6,876 bases of DNA from Paracoccaceae bacterium (GCA_007121055.1 SKMM01000026.1:1-6876), one strand, 5' to 3'; positions 1 to 5,683 are shown, counted from the stretch's first letter. The notes: generated by a model from the sequence alone, not told the origin. Numbers and translations are program-made.

Positions 1-766
1 CCCCGACGTCTATATCGAGAAATACCTCGGCCGCCCCCGCCACATCGAGATCCAGGTCTTCGGCGACGGCCGTGGCCACGCCGTCCACCTCGGCGAGCGT
101 GACTGCTCCCTCCAGCGCCGCCACCAGAAGGTGCTCGAAGAAGCGCCGGGGCCGGCCATCGACGCCGAGACCCGCGCCCGCATCGGCGCCATCTGCGCCG
201 AGGCCGTGGCCAAGATGGGCTATTCCGGCGCCGGCACCATCGAGTTCCTCTATGAGGACGGCGAGTTCTATTTCATCGAGATGAACACCCGCCTTCAGGT
301 GGAACACCCCGTCACCGAGGCCGTCTTCGGCGTCGACCTCGTGCGCGAGCAGATCCGCGTCGCCGCCGGCCACCCGCTCTCCTTCCGCCAAGAGGACCTT
401 GTCCCCAACGGCCACGCCATCGAGGTCCGCATCAACGCCGAACGCCTGCCCAGCTTCTCGCCCTGCCCAGGCCGGGTGAAAACCTTCCACGCCCCCGGCG
501 GCCTCGGCGTGCGCATGGACTCAGCCCTCTACGGCGGCTACGTCATCCCCCCCTATTACGACAGCCTGATCGCAAAACTGATCGTCCACGGGCGCGACCG
601 CCCGGAGGCGCTGGCCCGCCTCGACCGCGCGCTCGGCGAGATCATCATCGACGGCGTGGACTCGACCCTTCCGCTCTTTGAAGCCCTCCTCGCAGAGCCG
701 GACATCCGCGCCGGCGACTACACCATTCACTGGCTCGAGCAGTTCCTCGCCCAGCCCCGCGGCTGA
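1..766 (+). CDS. accC: Biotin carboxylase subunit of acetyl-CoA carboxylase (AccC), 3' part
   Basis: This is the ATP-dependent carboxylase that charges biotin on the carrier protein AccB with bicarbonate, the first half-reaction of malonyl-CoA synthesis for fatty acids. It acts in the cytosol. Reading starts at base 2, and 254 residues are present before TGA 764-766. Residue 1 aligns to about residue 196 of E. coli AccC, so the whole protein would be close to the usual 449 residues. Visible key residues are H41 and K43 in RRHQK (E. coli H236, K238), metal-binding E81 and E93 (E276, E288), then N95, R97, V100 and E101 in EMNTRLQVEHP, and R143 in EVRINAE (R338). The ATP-grasp core and the biotin-carboxylase C-terminal domain are both present. 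It stops right after the carboxylase domain with no biotinyl domain, so it is a stand-alone AccC and not a propionyl- or methylcrotonyl-CoA carboxylase alpha chain. accB is expected upstream, outside the window. No frameshift is seen. Confidence 0.96.
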   Translation, partial: PDVYIEKYLGRPRHIEIQVFGDGRGHAVHLGERDCSLQRRHQKVLEEAPGPAIDAETRARIGAICAEAVAKMGYSGAGTIEFLYEDGEFYFIEMNTRLQVEHPVTEAVFGVDLVREQIRVAAGHPLSFRQEDLVPNGHAIEVRINAERLPSFSPCPGRVKTFHAPGGLGVRMDSALYGGYVIPPYYDSLIAKLIVHGRDRPEALARLDRALGEIIIDGVDSTLPLFEALLAEPDIRAGDYTIHWLEQFLAQPRG

Positions 767-768
767 TC

Positions 769-792
769 CCCGCTCTCGGCGCCAGCAGCGGG
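769..792 (+). terminator. Weak stem-loop just after accC, possible terminator
   Basis: CCCGCT (769-774) pairs perfectly with AGCGGG (787-792) across a 12-base loop that contains GGCGCC. It starts 2 bases after the accC stop codon. No T-run follows (the next bases are CTAAACCC), so this could be a GC-type terminator or chance in a 70% G+C sequence. Confidence 0.2.
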
Positions 793-883
793 CTAAACCC
801 AAGGGCGCAGCCTTCGCCACGCCGGGCCTGCCCACCGGGGGCATTGTCGGTACCGCTCCAAGGCTCCGCGCCGCCGGTGAGCG

Positions 884-898
884 GTGAACGCGGTTCAC
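884..898. terminator. GTGAAC-GCG-GTTCAC palindrome between convergent genes
   Basis: A perfect 6-bp stem with a 3-base loop sits between the convergent ends of accC (118 bases before it) and the flavoprotein gene (39 bases after it on the map). It reads the same on both strands, as a shared bidirectional terminator would. Neither strand shows a T-run behind it, so the call rests on position and symmetry only. The rest of the 170-base gap shows nothing further I can name. Confidence 0.25.
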
Positions 899-936
899 GC
901 CCCCGGTCTTTCGCCCAGCGGCGCCCGGGTCGGCCG

Positions 937-2133
937 TCAACTCATCTCCCCGGACCACGGCGCCGCCGCTTGCCCTGCCCAGCGCCCCGTGGCGAGGCAG
1001 GCGGTCAGAAGGTAGCCGCCCGTGGGCGCCTCCCAGTCCAGCATCTCGCCCGCCGCGAACATCCCGGGCAGGGCGCGCAGCATCAGGCCCTCGTCCAGCG
1101 CCGCCCGCGTGATCCCGCCTGTGGTGGAGATCGCCTCGTCCATCGGCCGGGGTCCGGCATGCTCCAGCCGTACCGCCTTGACGCAGGCCGCCAGTCGCTC
1201 GGGGTCGCGGGGCAGGGGCCGGGCGCATTCCTGCAGCAGCGCCAGCGCCGCGGGCTTCAGCCCCAGCGCCTTGCGCAGCCGTGCCGAGGTTGTCTCCCGC
1301 GCGGGCCGCGCGGCCAGCCGCGCGGCCATCTCCTCAAAGTTCAGGTCCGGGCAGAGGTCCACCACGAGGGGCGCCCCCTCCCGCAGCTCCCGTCCCAGCG
1401 TATAGATGCCGCCCCCTTCCACCCCCCGGGCCGACAGCACGAACTCCGCCCGCACGCGCCGGTCCCCGGCCGACAGCGCAACCCCCTTCACCGGCTGTCC
1501 GAAATGGGGTCTCATGTGCGCCGACCAAATCATGCAGAGCCCCATGTTCGCCGGCCGGAACGGCGCCAGCGCCACGCCGCGGGCGGCGAGCCAGGGCGCC
1601 CAGGCCCCGTCCAAGCCGAGCCGTGCCCAGCTCGCGCCCCCCAGCGCCAGCACCGTCACCCGGGGCGCCAGAGCCCGCCGTCCTTTGGGCGTGTCGAAAG
1701 CCAGGCCCTCGCCTTCCCAGCCGACCCAGCGCCAGCGTGTCCGGACCTCCACCCCCAGCCCTGCCAGCCGCGCAAGCCACGCCCGCAGGAGTGGTGAGGC
1801 CTTCATCGCGACGGGAAACACCCGACCCGAGGAGCCGGTGAAGACCTCCTGCCCGAGCCCCCGGGCCCAGCCCTGCACCTCCTCCGGTCCGAAGGCCTTG
1901 AGCATGGGCGCGAGCCACCCAGCAGCCTCCGCATAGGCCGCGACAAACCGCTCGGCCGGCTCCGCCTTGGTCAGGTTCAGCCCCGACTTGCCCGCCATCA
2001 GGAATTTCCGCCCGAGGCTGGGCTTGGCGTCCACCACCAGCACTGACCGCCCGGCGCGGGCCAGCTCCTCGGCCGCCATCAGCCCCGCCGGGCCGCCGCC
2101 GATCACCAGGGCGTCACGGGCCTCCGGCGCCAC
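937..2133 (-). CDS. HI0933/YhiN-like FAD-dependent oxidoreductase, TIGR03862-type flavoprotein
   Basis: A 398-residue flavoprotein of the HI0933/YhiN superfamily, with the features of the TIGR03862 branch, whose substrate is not known. The N-terminal Rossmann motif is VIGGGPAG (10-17) with acidic D35 ending the second strand for FAD ribose binding. The family signature GRKFLMAGKSGLNLT spans 41-55. The C-terminal FAD motif runs from GGITR (339-343) to GEMLDWEAPTGGY (362-374). The length and all signatures look intact. No membrane segment or signal peptide is seen, so it is probably cytosolic. The start is GTG 2133-2131, touching the aldolase stop TGA (2136-2134) and in the same frame, so no longer start exists. 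A minimal AGG lies 6 bases upstream, and translation is probably coupled to the aldolase. Last gene of the inferred regulator-mtnA-aldolase operon. A redox role in methylthioribose salvage is a guess from context; relatives elsewhere may have other neighbours. Confidence 0.93.
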   Translation of the reverse strand: MAPEARDALVIGGGPAGLMAAEELARAGRSVLVVDAKPSLGRKFLMAGKSGLNLTKAEPAERFVAAYAEAAGWLAPMLKAFGPEEVQGWARGLGQEVFTGSSGRVFPVAMKASPLLRAWLARLAGLGVEVRTRWRWVGWEGEGLAFDTPKGRRALAPRVTVLALGGASWARLGLDGAWAPWLAARGVALAPFRPANMGLCMIWSAHMRPHFGQPVKGVALSAGDRRVRAEFVLSARGVEGGGIYTLGRELREGAPLVVDLCPDLNFEEMAARLAARPARETTSARLRKALGLKPAALALLQECARPLPRDPERLAACVKAVRLEHAGPRPMDEAISTTGGITRAALDEGLMLRALPGMFAAGEMLDWEAPTGGYLLTACLATGRWAGQAAAPWSGEMS

Positions 2134-2814
2134 TCAGGACCTGCGCCCGTGCACGCCATAGCCGGAAAAGGCCGCCGCCGTCTCGGCGATCTCGGCGTCG
2201 CTCAGCACATGCCCGCCGCCGATCTGCAGGAGGTGAACGTACTGGTGCGCCAGCGCCTCAAGCTCGCCCGCCAGCCAGACCGCCCGCGTCAGGTCGCCCG
2301 CCGCCGTCAGCATGCCGTGGTTGGCCATCAGGCAGCCGAGCCGGCCCTCCATGGCCGCCACCACCTCGGCGGACAGCTCAGGCGTGCCGAAGCGCGCATA
2401 GCCCGCCACCCGGATCTCCGGGCCGCCGAAGGCAGCGATCATGTAGTGGATCGCCGGGATCGGCCGCCGCGCGATGGCGAGGATCGTCGAGAAGGGCGCA
2501 TGGGTGTGCACCACCGCCCCCAGCTCCGGCCGTGCCCGCAGCAGGTCCAGATGGAACCGCCACTCGGACGAGGGCTTCAGCGGCCCCTCCCAGCCCCCGT
2601 CGGGGTCGTCGAGCGCCATGAGGGCCAGCATCTCCGGCTCCAGTTCGGCGGCTGTCACGGCGGAGGGCGTCACCAGCACCCGGTCTGCGTCCAGCCGCGC
2701 CGAGACATTGCCCGAGGCCGCCCGGTTCAGGCCCATCCGGTCCAGTGCCTTCACCTGCGCGACGACCGCCTCCCGCACCGGAGCCTCGGCGGGGCAGGGG
2801 GCCTGCGCGCTCAC
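2134..2814 (-). CDS. Class II (FucA-type) aldolase, probable methylthioribulose-1-phosphate aldolase (Ald2-like)
   Basis: A zinc-dependent class II aldolase of 226 residues. Its collinear resemblance to E. coli L-fuculose-1-phosphate aldolase FucA is strong. Zinc ligands are H103, H105 (VHTHAP) and H166 (NHG), with catalytic acid/base E84 (PSSEWRFH) and Y124 (IHYMIAA); the metal and acid/base residues sit exactly 11 positions after FucA E73, H92, H94, H155 and Y113. The phosphate-binding ASGNVS is at 33-38, and a C-terminal tyrosine (Y219) matches FucA Y209. E84 in the aldolase position argues against the dehydratase MtnB of the same fold. The mtnA neighbour makes 5-(methylthio)ribulose-1-P and/or 5-deoxyribulose-1-P the likely substrate, cleaved to DHAP plus 2-(methylthio)acetaldehyde or acetaldehyde. 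I chose GTG 2814, whose GTGA overlaps the mtnA stop by 4 bases; no Shine-Dalgarno is visible, so coupling is likely. GTG 2778, with GAGG 5 bases upstream, is an alternative start. A true fuculose aldolase is less likely, as no fucose gene is nearby. Confidence 0.93.
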   Translation of the reverse strand: MSAQAPCPAEAPVREAVVAQVKALDRMGLNRAASGNVSARLDADRVLVTPSAVTAAELEPEMLALMALDDPDGGWEGPLKPSSEWRFHLDLLRARPELGAVVHTHAPFSTILAIARRPIPAIHYMIAAFGGPEIRVAGYARFGTPELSAEVVAAMEGRLGCLMANHGMLTAAGDLTRAVWLAGELEALAHQYVHLLQIGGGHVLSDAEIAETAAAFSGYGVHGRRS

Positions 2815-3908
2815 GCCGCGCGGTCGGGGAACAGGGCGGCGAGCCCCTCGGGCGTCGCCGGCGCGATCCCGCGCTCGGTGATGAGGCCGGTGACCAGCCG
2901 CGCGGGCGTGACGTCGAAGGCGGGGTTCGCCGCCGGTGTCGCCTCGGGGCTGATCCGCACCATTCCGACCGAGCCGTTCGGCATCCGCCCCTGCACGAGG
3001 CTGACCTCGTCGCCCGAGCGTTCCTCGATCGGGATCTCGGCGACGCCATCGGACACTGTCCAGTCGATGGTGGGCGAGGGCAGGGCGACGTAGAAGGGCA
3101 CGCCGTTGTCCTTGGCCGCCAGTGCCTTGAGATACGTTCCGATCTTGTTGCAGACGTCGCCCCGGGCGGTGGTGCGGTCGGTGCCAACGATCACCATGTC
3201 CACCTGGCCATGCTGCATCAGATGCCCACCGGCGTTGTCCACGATCAGCGCATGGGGGATGCCGGCGCCGGCCATCTCCCAGGCGGTCAGATGGGCGCCC
3301 TGGTTGCGCGGCCGGGTCTCGTCCACCCAGACATGCAGGGGAATGCCCGCGGCATGGGCGTGGTAGAGGGGCGAGGTCGCGGTGCCCCAATCCACCGTCG
3401 CGAGCCAGCCTGCGTTGCAGTGGGTGAGGATGCGCACCGGCTCGCCCGGCGCCTTGCGCGCGGCGATCTCCTCGATCAGCGACAGCCCATGGGCACCGAT
3501 CAGGCGGTTCGTCTCCACATCCTCGTCGCAGATCTCGGCGGCGCGCGCATAGGCCGCCTGCGTCCGCCGCTCCGGCGCCAGCGGCGCCAGCCGGCCGCGC
3601 AGGTCATCGAGCGCCCAGCGCAGGTTCACCGCCGTGGGCCGTGTGGCCATCAGCGCGGAATACGCTGCCTCCAGCGCCCGGTCCGACGCGTCCGCCCGCA
3701 TCGCCAAGGCCATGCCATAGGCCGCTGTGGCTCCGATCAGCGGCGCGCCCCGCACCCACATGTCGCGGATAGCCACCGCCGCGTCGTCCATGGCCTCCAG
3801 CGGCCGCACCACGAACTCGTGCGGCAGCCGCGTCTGGTCGATGATCTCCACCCGCCAGCCGTCGCCGGCCAGCCAGATCGAGCGATAGTCCCGGTCGCCT
3901 ACATGCAT
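2811..3908 (-). CDS. mtnA: S-methyl-5-thioribose-1-phosphate isomerase (MtnA)
   Basis: A 365-residue isomerase of the eIF2B-alpha/MtnA fold. It converts the aldose 5-methylthioribose-1-phosphate to the ketose 5-methylthioribulose-1-phosphate in methionine/MTA salvage, in the cytosol. The phosphate-site RGAP is at 53-56, the catalytic cysteine is C164 in THCNAG (162-167), the catalytic aspartate is D244 in IVGTDR (240-245), and NKIGT (254-258) follows; these match C160 and D240 of Bacillus MtnA. DETRPRNQGA (196-205) and LTAWEM are further family blocks. The length is normal. Start ATG 3908 is fixed by a strong GGAGGAG 6 bases upstream; the frame stays open to 4037 but that stretch overlaps the regulator and is not MtnA-like. 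It lies 40 bases after the FadR-type regulator and overlaps the aldolase by 4 bases, so one transcript is likely. Tryptophans at 168, 174 and 194 are unlike the Bacillus-type enzyme. Activity on 5-deoxyribose-1-phosphate is possible by analogy with other DHAP-shunt systems. Confidence 0.96.
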   Translation of the reverse strand: MHVGDRDYRSIWLAGDGWRVEIIDQTRLPHEFVVRPLEAMDDAAVAIRDMWVRGAPLIGATAAYGMALAMRADASDRALEAAYSALMATRPTAVNLRWALDDLRGRLAPLAPERRTQAAYARAAEICDEDVETNRLIGAHGLSLIEEIAARKAPGEPVRILTHCNAGWLATVDWGTATSPLYHAHAAGIPLHVWVDETRPRNQGAHLTAWEMAGAGIPHALIVDNAGGHLMQHGQVDMVIVGTDRTTARGDVCNKIGTYLKALAAKDNGVPFYVALPSPTIDWTVSDGVAEIPIEERSGDEVSLVQGRMPNGSVGMVRISPEATPAANPAFDVTPARLVTGLITERGIAPATPEGLAALFPDRAA

Positions 3909-3914
3909 TCCACT

Positions 3915-3921
3915 CTCCTCC
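3915..3921 (-). promoter_or_regulatory. Strong ribosome binding site of mtnA
   Basis: On the - strand GGAGGAG stands 6 bases before ATG 3908. This fixes the mtnA start at MHVGDRDY and excludes the longer open frame that runs back into the regulator gene. An out-of-frame ATG at 3927 lies upstream of the site and is not served by it. Confidence 0.8.
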
Positions 3922-3948
3922 GGCCATGATGCCCGAGCCGCCGGACCC

Positions 3949-4716
3949 TCACAACCCGCGCGCATGTTCGAATCGCTGCCGCGCGATGGCCTCGTGGTGC
4001 TCGCTGCGGCGCAGGTCGTGCAATTCCTTGGCGACATAGTCGAGATGCGATTCCACCGCAGCCCGCGCCGCCGCCGGGTCGCGGGCCTGCACCGCCTCGT
4101 TGATCGCGCGGTGCTGGTCCAGCAGCATGTCCCGCGTGGTGCGCTGCTTGAACATGGATTGGCGGTTGTAGAACACGCCCGCGCGCAGCAGGTCGAACAT
4201 CGCCCGCATCAGGTGGAGCATGACCACGTTGTGCGACGCCTCGATGATGGCGAGGTGGAACTCGGCGTCCAGCCGCGCCTCGTCGCTGGGATCGCGCTTG
4301 GTGTGCGCGGCCTCCATCTTGCGAAACAGCGTGTCTACCACCGCGAGGTCGGTGTCCGACCCCTCCGCCGCCGCGCGTTCGGCGGCCAGCCCCTCGAGGT
4401 CCCGGCGGAAGGCGACATAGTCGAACAGCGCCTCGTCATGGCTGGCAAAGAGCTGCGTCAGCGCGTCGGAAAACACTGAGCCCAGCACATCGGCCACATA
4501 GACCCCCGAGCCCGCCCGCGACACCAGCAGGCCGCGCGCCTGAAGGTCCGCGAGCGCGTCGCGCAGGGACGGGCGCGACACGCCCATCCGCTCGGCCAGA
4601 TCGCGCTCGCCGGGCAGGCGCTCGCCCGGGCGCAGGATGCCGCGCAGGATCAGAAGCTCGATCTGGCGCACCACGCCGGCGCTGAGCCTCTCGGACTGGA
4701 CCTTCTGGAACGGCAT
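3949..4716 (-). CDS. GntR/FadR-family transcriptional regulator, PdhR-like
   Basis: A 255-residue DNA-binding regulator that matches E. coli PdhR in length and layout. The winged helix-turn-helix occupies about residues 8-77: LILRGILRPGERLPGERDLA (22-41), recognition helix SRPSLRDAL (47-55) and wing GLLVSRAGSGVYV (62-74). An all-helical FCD ligand domain follows from about 95 to 232. The FCD metal-site residues D150, H154, H202 and H224 are all present, so it should bind a metal-coordinated carboxylate or a similar effector. The effector is not known here; PdhR, LldR and GlcC relatives sense pyruvate, lactate or glycolate. ATG 4716 has GGAGGAGG 6 bases upstream. It is the first gene of the run and lies 40 bases before mtnA. 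A palindromic element between its putative -35 and -10 suggests autoregulation of the whole operon. Whether it controls MTA salvage or a distant target such as glycolate/lactate genes cannot be told from the sequence. Confidence 0.95.
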   Translation of the reverse strand: MPFQKVQSERLSAGVVRQIELLILRGILRPGERLPGERDLAERMGVSRPSLRDALADLQARGLLVSRAGSGVYVADVLGSVFSDALTQLFASHDEALFDYVAFRRDLEGLAAERAAAEGSDTDLAVVDTLFRKMEAAHTKRDPSDEARLDAEFHLAIIEASHNVVMLHLMRAMFDLLRAGVFYNRQSMFKQRTTRDMLLDQHRAINEAVQARDPAAARAAVESHLDYVAKELHDLRRSEHHEAIARQRFEHARGL

Positions 4717-4722
4717 GCGGCG

Positions 4723-4730
4723 CCTCCTCC
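4723..4730 (-). promoter_or_regulatory. Ribosome binding site of the FadR-type regulator
   Basis: GGAGGAGG on the - strand, inside a longer G/A-rich run, sits 6 bases before ATG 4716 and supports that start. Confidence 0.75.
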
Positions 4731-4737
4731 CCGACGG

Positions 4738-4761
4738 CCGGTCAGAAGATATGACCGGTCA
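4738..4761. promoter_or_regulatory. Candidate operator: three GGTCA/TGACC half-sites
   Basis: CCGGTCA (4738-4744) and TGACCGG (4752-4758) form a perfect 7-bp inverted repeat around a 7-base spacer. The right arm is also half of the perfect 10-bp palindrome TGACCGGTCA (4752-4761). The element lies 22-45 bases upstream of the regulator start and covers the putative -10 box, the classic place for an autorepressor. It is not the TGGT-N-ACCA form of E. coli FadR/PdhR sites, so the match to this regulator is inferred from position and symmetry. Confidence 0.55.
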
Positions 4762-4775
4762 GCGGGGCGCCGCAA
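4746..4775 (-). promoter_or_regulatory. Putative promoter of the regulator-mtnA operon
   Basis: On the - strand TTGCGG (4775-4770) and TATCTT (4751-4746) are spaced by 18 bases, with 3/6 and 4/6 matches to the sigma-70 consensus. This puts transcription start near 4739 with a leader of about 22 bases that still contains the ribosome binding site. TGACCGGTCA falls between the boxes. The region is AT-richer than its surroundings. The hexamers are weak, so the support is mainly positional. Confidence 0.4.
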
Positions 4776-4824
4776 TTGCAAATTTCCGAAACCCGGGCTG
4801 CGCGCCGGGCCGGTCGCCTGCATC

Positions 4825-4844
4825 CGGGCCAGATCCCTGGCCCG
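4825..4844 (-). terminator. Stem-loop behind the OmpA-like lipoprotein gene, probable terminator
   Basis: CGGGCCAG (4825-4832) pairs perfectly with CTGGCCCG (4837-4844) around a 4-base loop, starting 8 bases after the lipoprotein stop. An 8-bp GC stem at this place is a good terminator candidate. It would separate this gene from the regulator-mtnA operon, whose promoter begins about 50 bases further on. No T-run follows on the - strand, so efficiency or Rho dependence is open. Confidence 0.5.
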
Positions 4845-4852
4845 CAAGGTCC

Positions 4853-5512
4853 TCAGGTCTGGTGCGGGATGATCGTGATTTCCACCCGGCGGTTCTGCCG
4901 CCGCCCTTCGGCCGTGTCGTTCGAGGCGATGGGCTGGGTGAGGCCTGCCCCGCTGGTGACGATGCGCCGCGCGTCCACGCCCGCGCCGCGCAGCACGCTG
5001 GCCACCGAGGCCGCCCGCCGCTCCGACAGGGTCTGGTTGTGGGCGGCCGAGCCGGTGTTGTCGGTGTGGCCCACGATGTTGATCGAGGTGTCGGGATAGC
5101 GGTTGAGGCTGCCGGCCAGCACCCGCAGATCGGCCTGCAGGTCGGGGCGCAGCTGCGCGCTGTCGATGTCGAACAAGAGGTCCTGCGGCATGGTCAGCAC
5201 CAGCGACTGGCCGGTGTTCACGATCTGCGTGTCCTGTCCCATGTCGCGGCGCAGTTCGGCGGCCTGGGCATCGAGCCGCTGCCCGATCAGCCCGCCCACC
5301 GCCGCGCCGACCCCCGCGCCCACCGCGGTGCGCAGCAGACGGTCGCTGCCGGAGCGGTCGATCCCGGTGATCAACCCCGCCGTGCCCCCGACCACGGCGC
5401 CCGCCAGCGCGCCCTGCCGCGCCCGCTCGTTGCCGTCGTTGGCTGTGGTGGTGCAGGCGGTCAGCCCGAGGGCCGCGCCGGCGGCAAGGGCAAGGGACAG
5501 GCGAGGGGTCAT
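4853..5512 (-). CDS. OmpA-family lipoprotein with glycine zipper (YiaD-like)
   Basis: A 219-residue outer-membrane lipoprotein that probably anchors the envelope to peptidoglycan. The N-terminus is a lipoprotein signal with a hydrophobic stretch (5-19) and lipobox LTAC, with C20 as the lipidated residue. A glycine-zipper region follows, with GALAGAVVGGTAG and AVGAGVGAAVGGLIG (about 34-77). A short helical linker then leads to an OmpA C-terminal domain from about 110 to the end. That domain holds the usual peptidoglycan-contact blocks: FDIDSAQLRP, GHTDNTGS, NQTLSERRAASV, and the RRVEI end. The architecture matches E. coli YiaD. ATG 5512 is preferred because GGAG lies 9 bases upstream; ATG 5521, three codons earlier, would have GGAG directly abutting it. 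It is divergent from the histidine kinase across 171 bases and is followed by a strong stem-loop, so it is probably monocistronic. Its exact role is unknown. Confidence 0.93.
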   Translation of the reverse strand: MTPRLSLALAAGAALGLTACTTTANDGNERARQGALAGAVVGGTAGLITGIDRSGSDRLLRTAVGAGVGAAVGGLIGQRLDAQAAELRRDMGQDTQIVNTGQSLVLTMPQDLLFDIDSAQLRPDLQADLRVLAGSLNRYPDTSINIVGHTDNTGSAAHNQTLSERRAASVASVLRGAGVDARRIVTSGAGLTQPIASNDTAEGRRQNRRVEITIIPHQT

Positions 5513-5563
5513 GGCGGGCATCTCCGTGTGCACATCGCAGGGGCCGGGGCACCCTGCGGCCAC

Positions 5564-5594
5564 ATCATACCGCCTGCGCCCGGGCGCGTGCCAG
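5564..5594 (-). promoter_or_regulatory. Putative promoter of the OmpA-like lipoprotein gene
   Basis: On the - strand TATGAT (5569-5564) is a 5/6 match to a -10 box. CTGGCA (5594-5589) is a 4/6 match to a -35 box at a long 19-base spacing. Transcription start would be near 5557, leaving about 45 bases of leader with GGAG before ATG 5512. The -10 box is the only AT-rich hexamer in the surrounding very GC-rich stretch. The -35 is doubtful. Confidence 0.35.
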
Positions 5595-5671
5595 CCCTGT
5601 TTGTGCCCAAGCGCGCGGCCGTGATGCGCCGCCCGCGCCGCCCGGGGCTCGCGCCCGAAGCCGCGATGCCC

Positions 5672-5677
5672 TAGAGT
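5672..5677 (+). promoter_or_regulatory. Possible -10 box giving a leaderless histidine kinase transcript
   Basis: TAGAGT matches the -10 consensus at 4/6, including the key TA...T positions, and ends 6 bases before ATG 5684. Transcription would then begin at or next to the start codon. No good Shine-Dalgarno precedes the ATG (only GGGGC touching it), which agrees with a leaderless message. No convincing -35 is seen at the right distance. The TAG is also an in-frame stop that rules out an upstream start. Confidence 0.3.
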
Positions 5678-5683
5678 CGGGGC

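Noticed and set aside
2134..2814. Methylthioribulose-1-phosphate dehydratase (MtnB) as the identity of the class II aldolase gene
   Set aside because: The protein has the FucA catalytic glutamate (E84) in PSSEWRFH and the FucA tyrosines, and aligns with FucA nearly end to end; this supports aldolase chemistry. A phylogeny would settle it.
2815..3390. Upstream extension of the aldolase reading frame to a 418-residue product
   Set aside because: The extra part is R/P/G-rich shadow sequence lying inside mtnA in another frame. The aldolase fold starts just after 2814, and FucA has no such domain.
2745..3929. Long + strand open frame of 394 codons opposite mtnA
   Set aside because: It is the antisense of mtnA and its flanks with H/R/G/P-rich composition and no family motif. 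Such frames are expected opposite GC-rich genes.
3909..4037. Longer mtnA start at 4037 or an overlapping ORF from ATG 3927
   Set aside because: The 4037 extension runs back into the regulator coding sequence and is not MtnA-like. ATG 3927 is out of frame and yields shadow sequence. The strong GGAGGAG serves ATG 3908.
5580..5596. Sigma-54-like CTGGCACG on the - strand upstream of the lipoprotein gene
   Set aside because: The -24 half looks good, but the required TTGC-type -12 half is absent at the fixed spacing (CGGGC stands there). A TATGAT box lies nearby and fits sigma-70 better.
4637..5674. + strand open frame of 345 codons opposite the regulator start and the lipoprotein
   Set aside because: It crosses the stem-loop, promoter and operator and is antisense to two well-supported genes. 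Composition is typical of a shadow frame.
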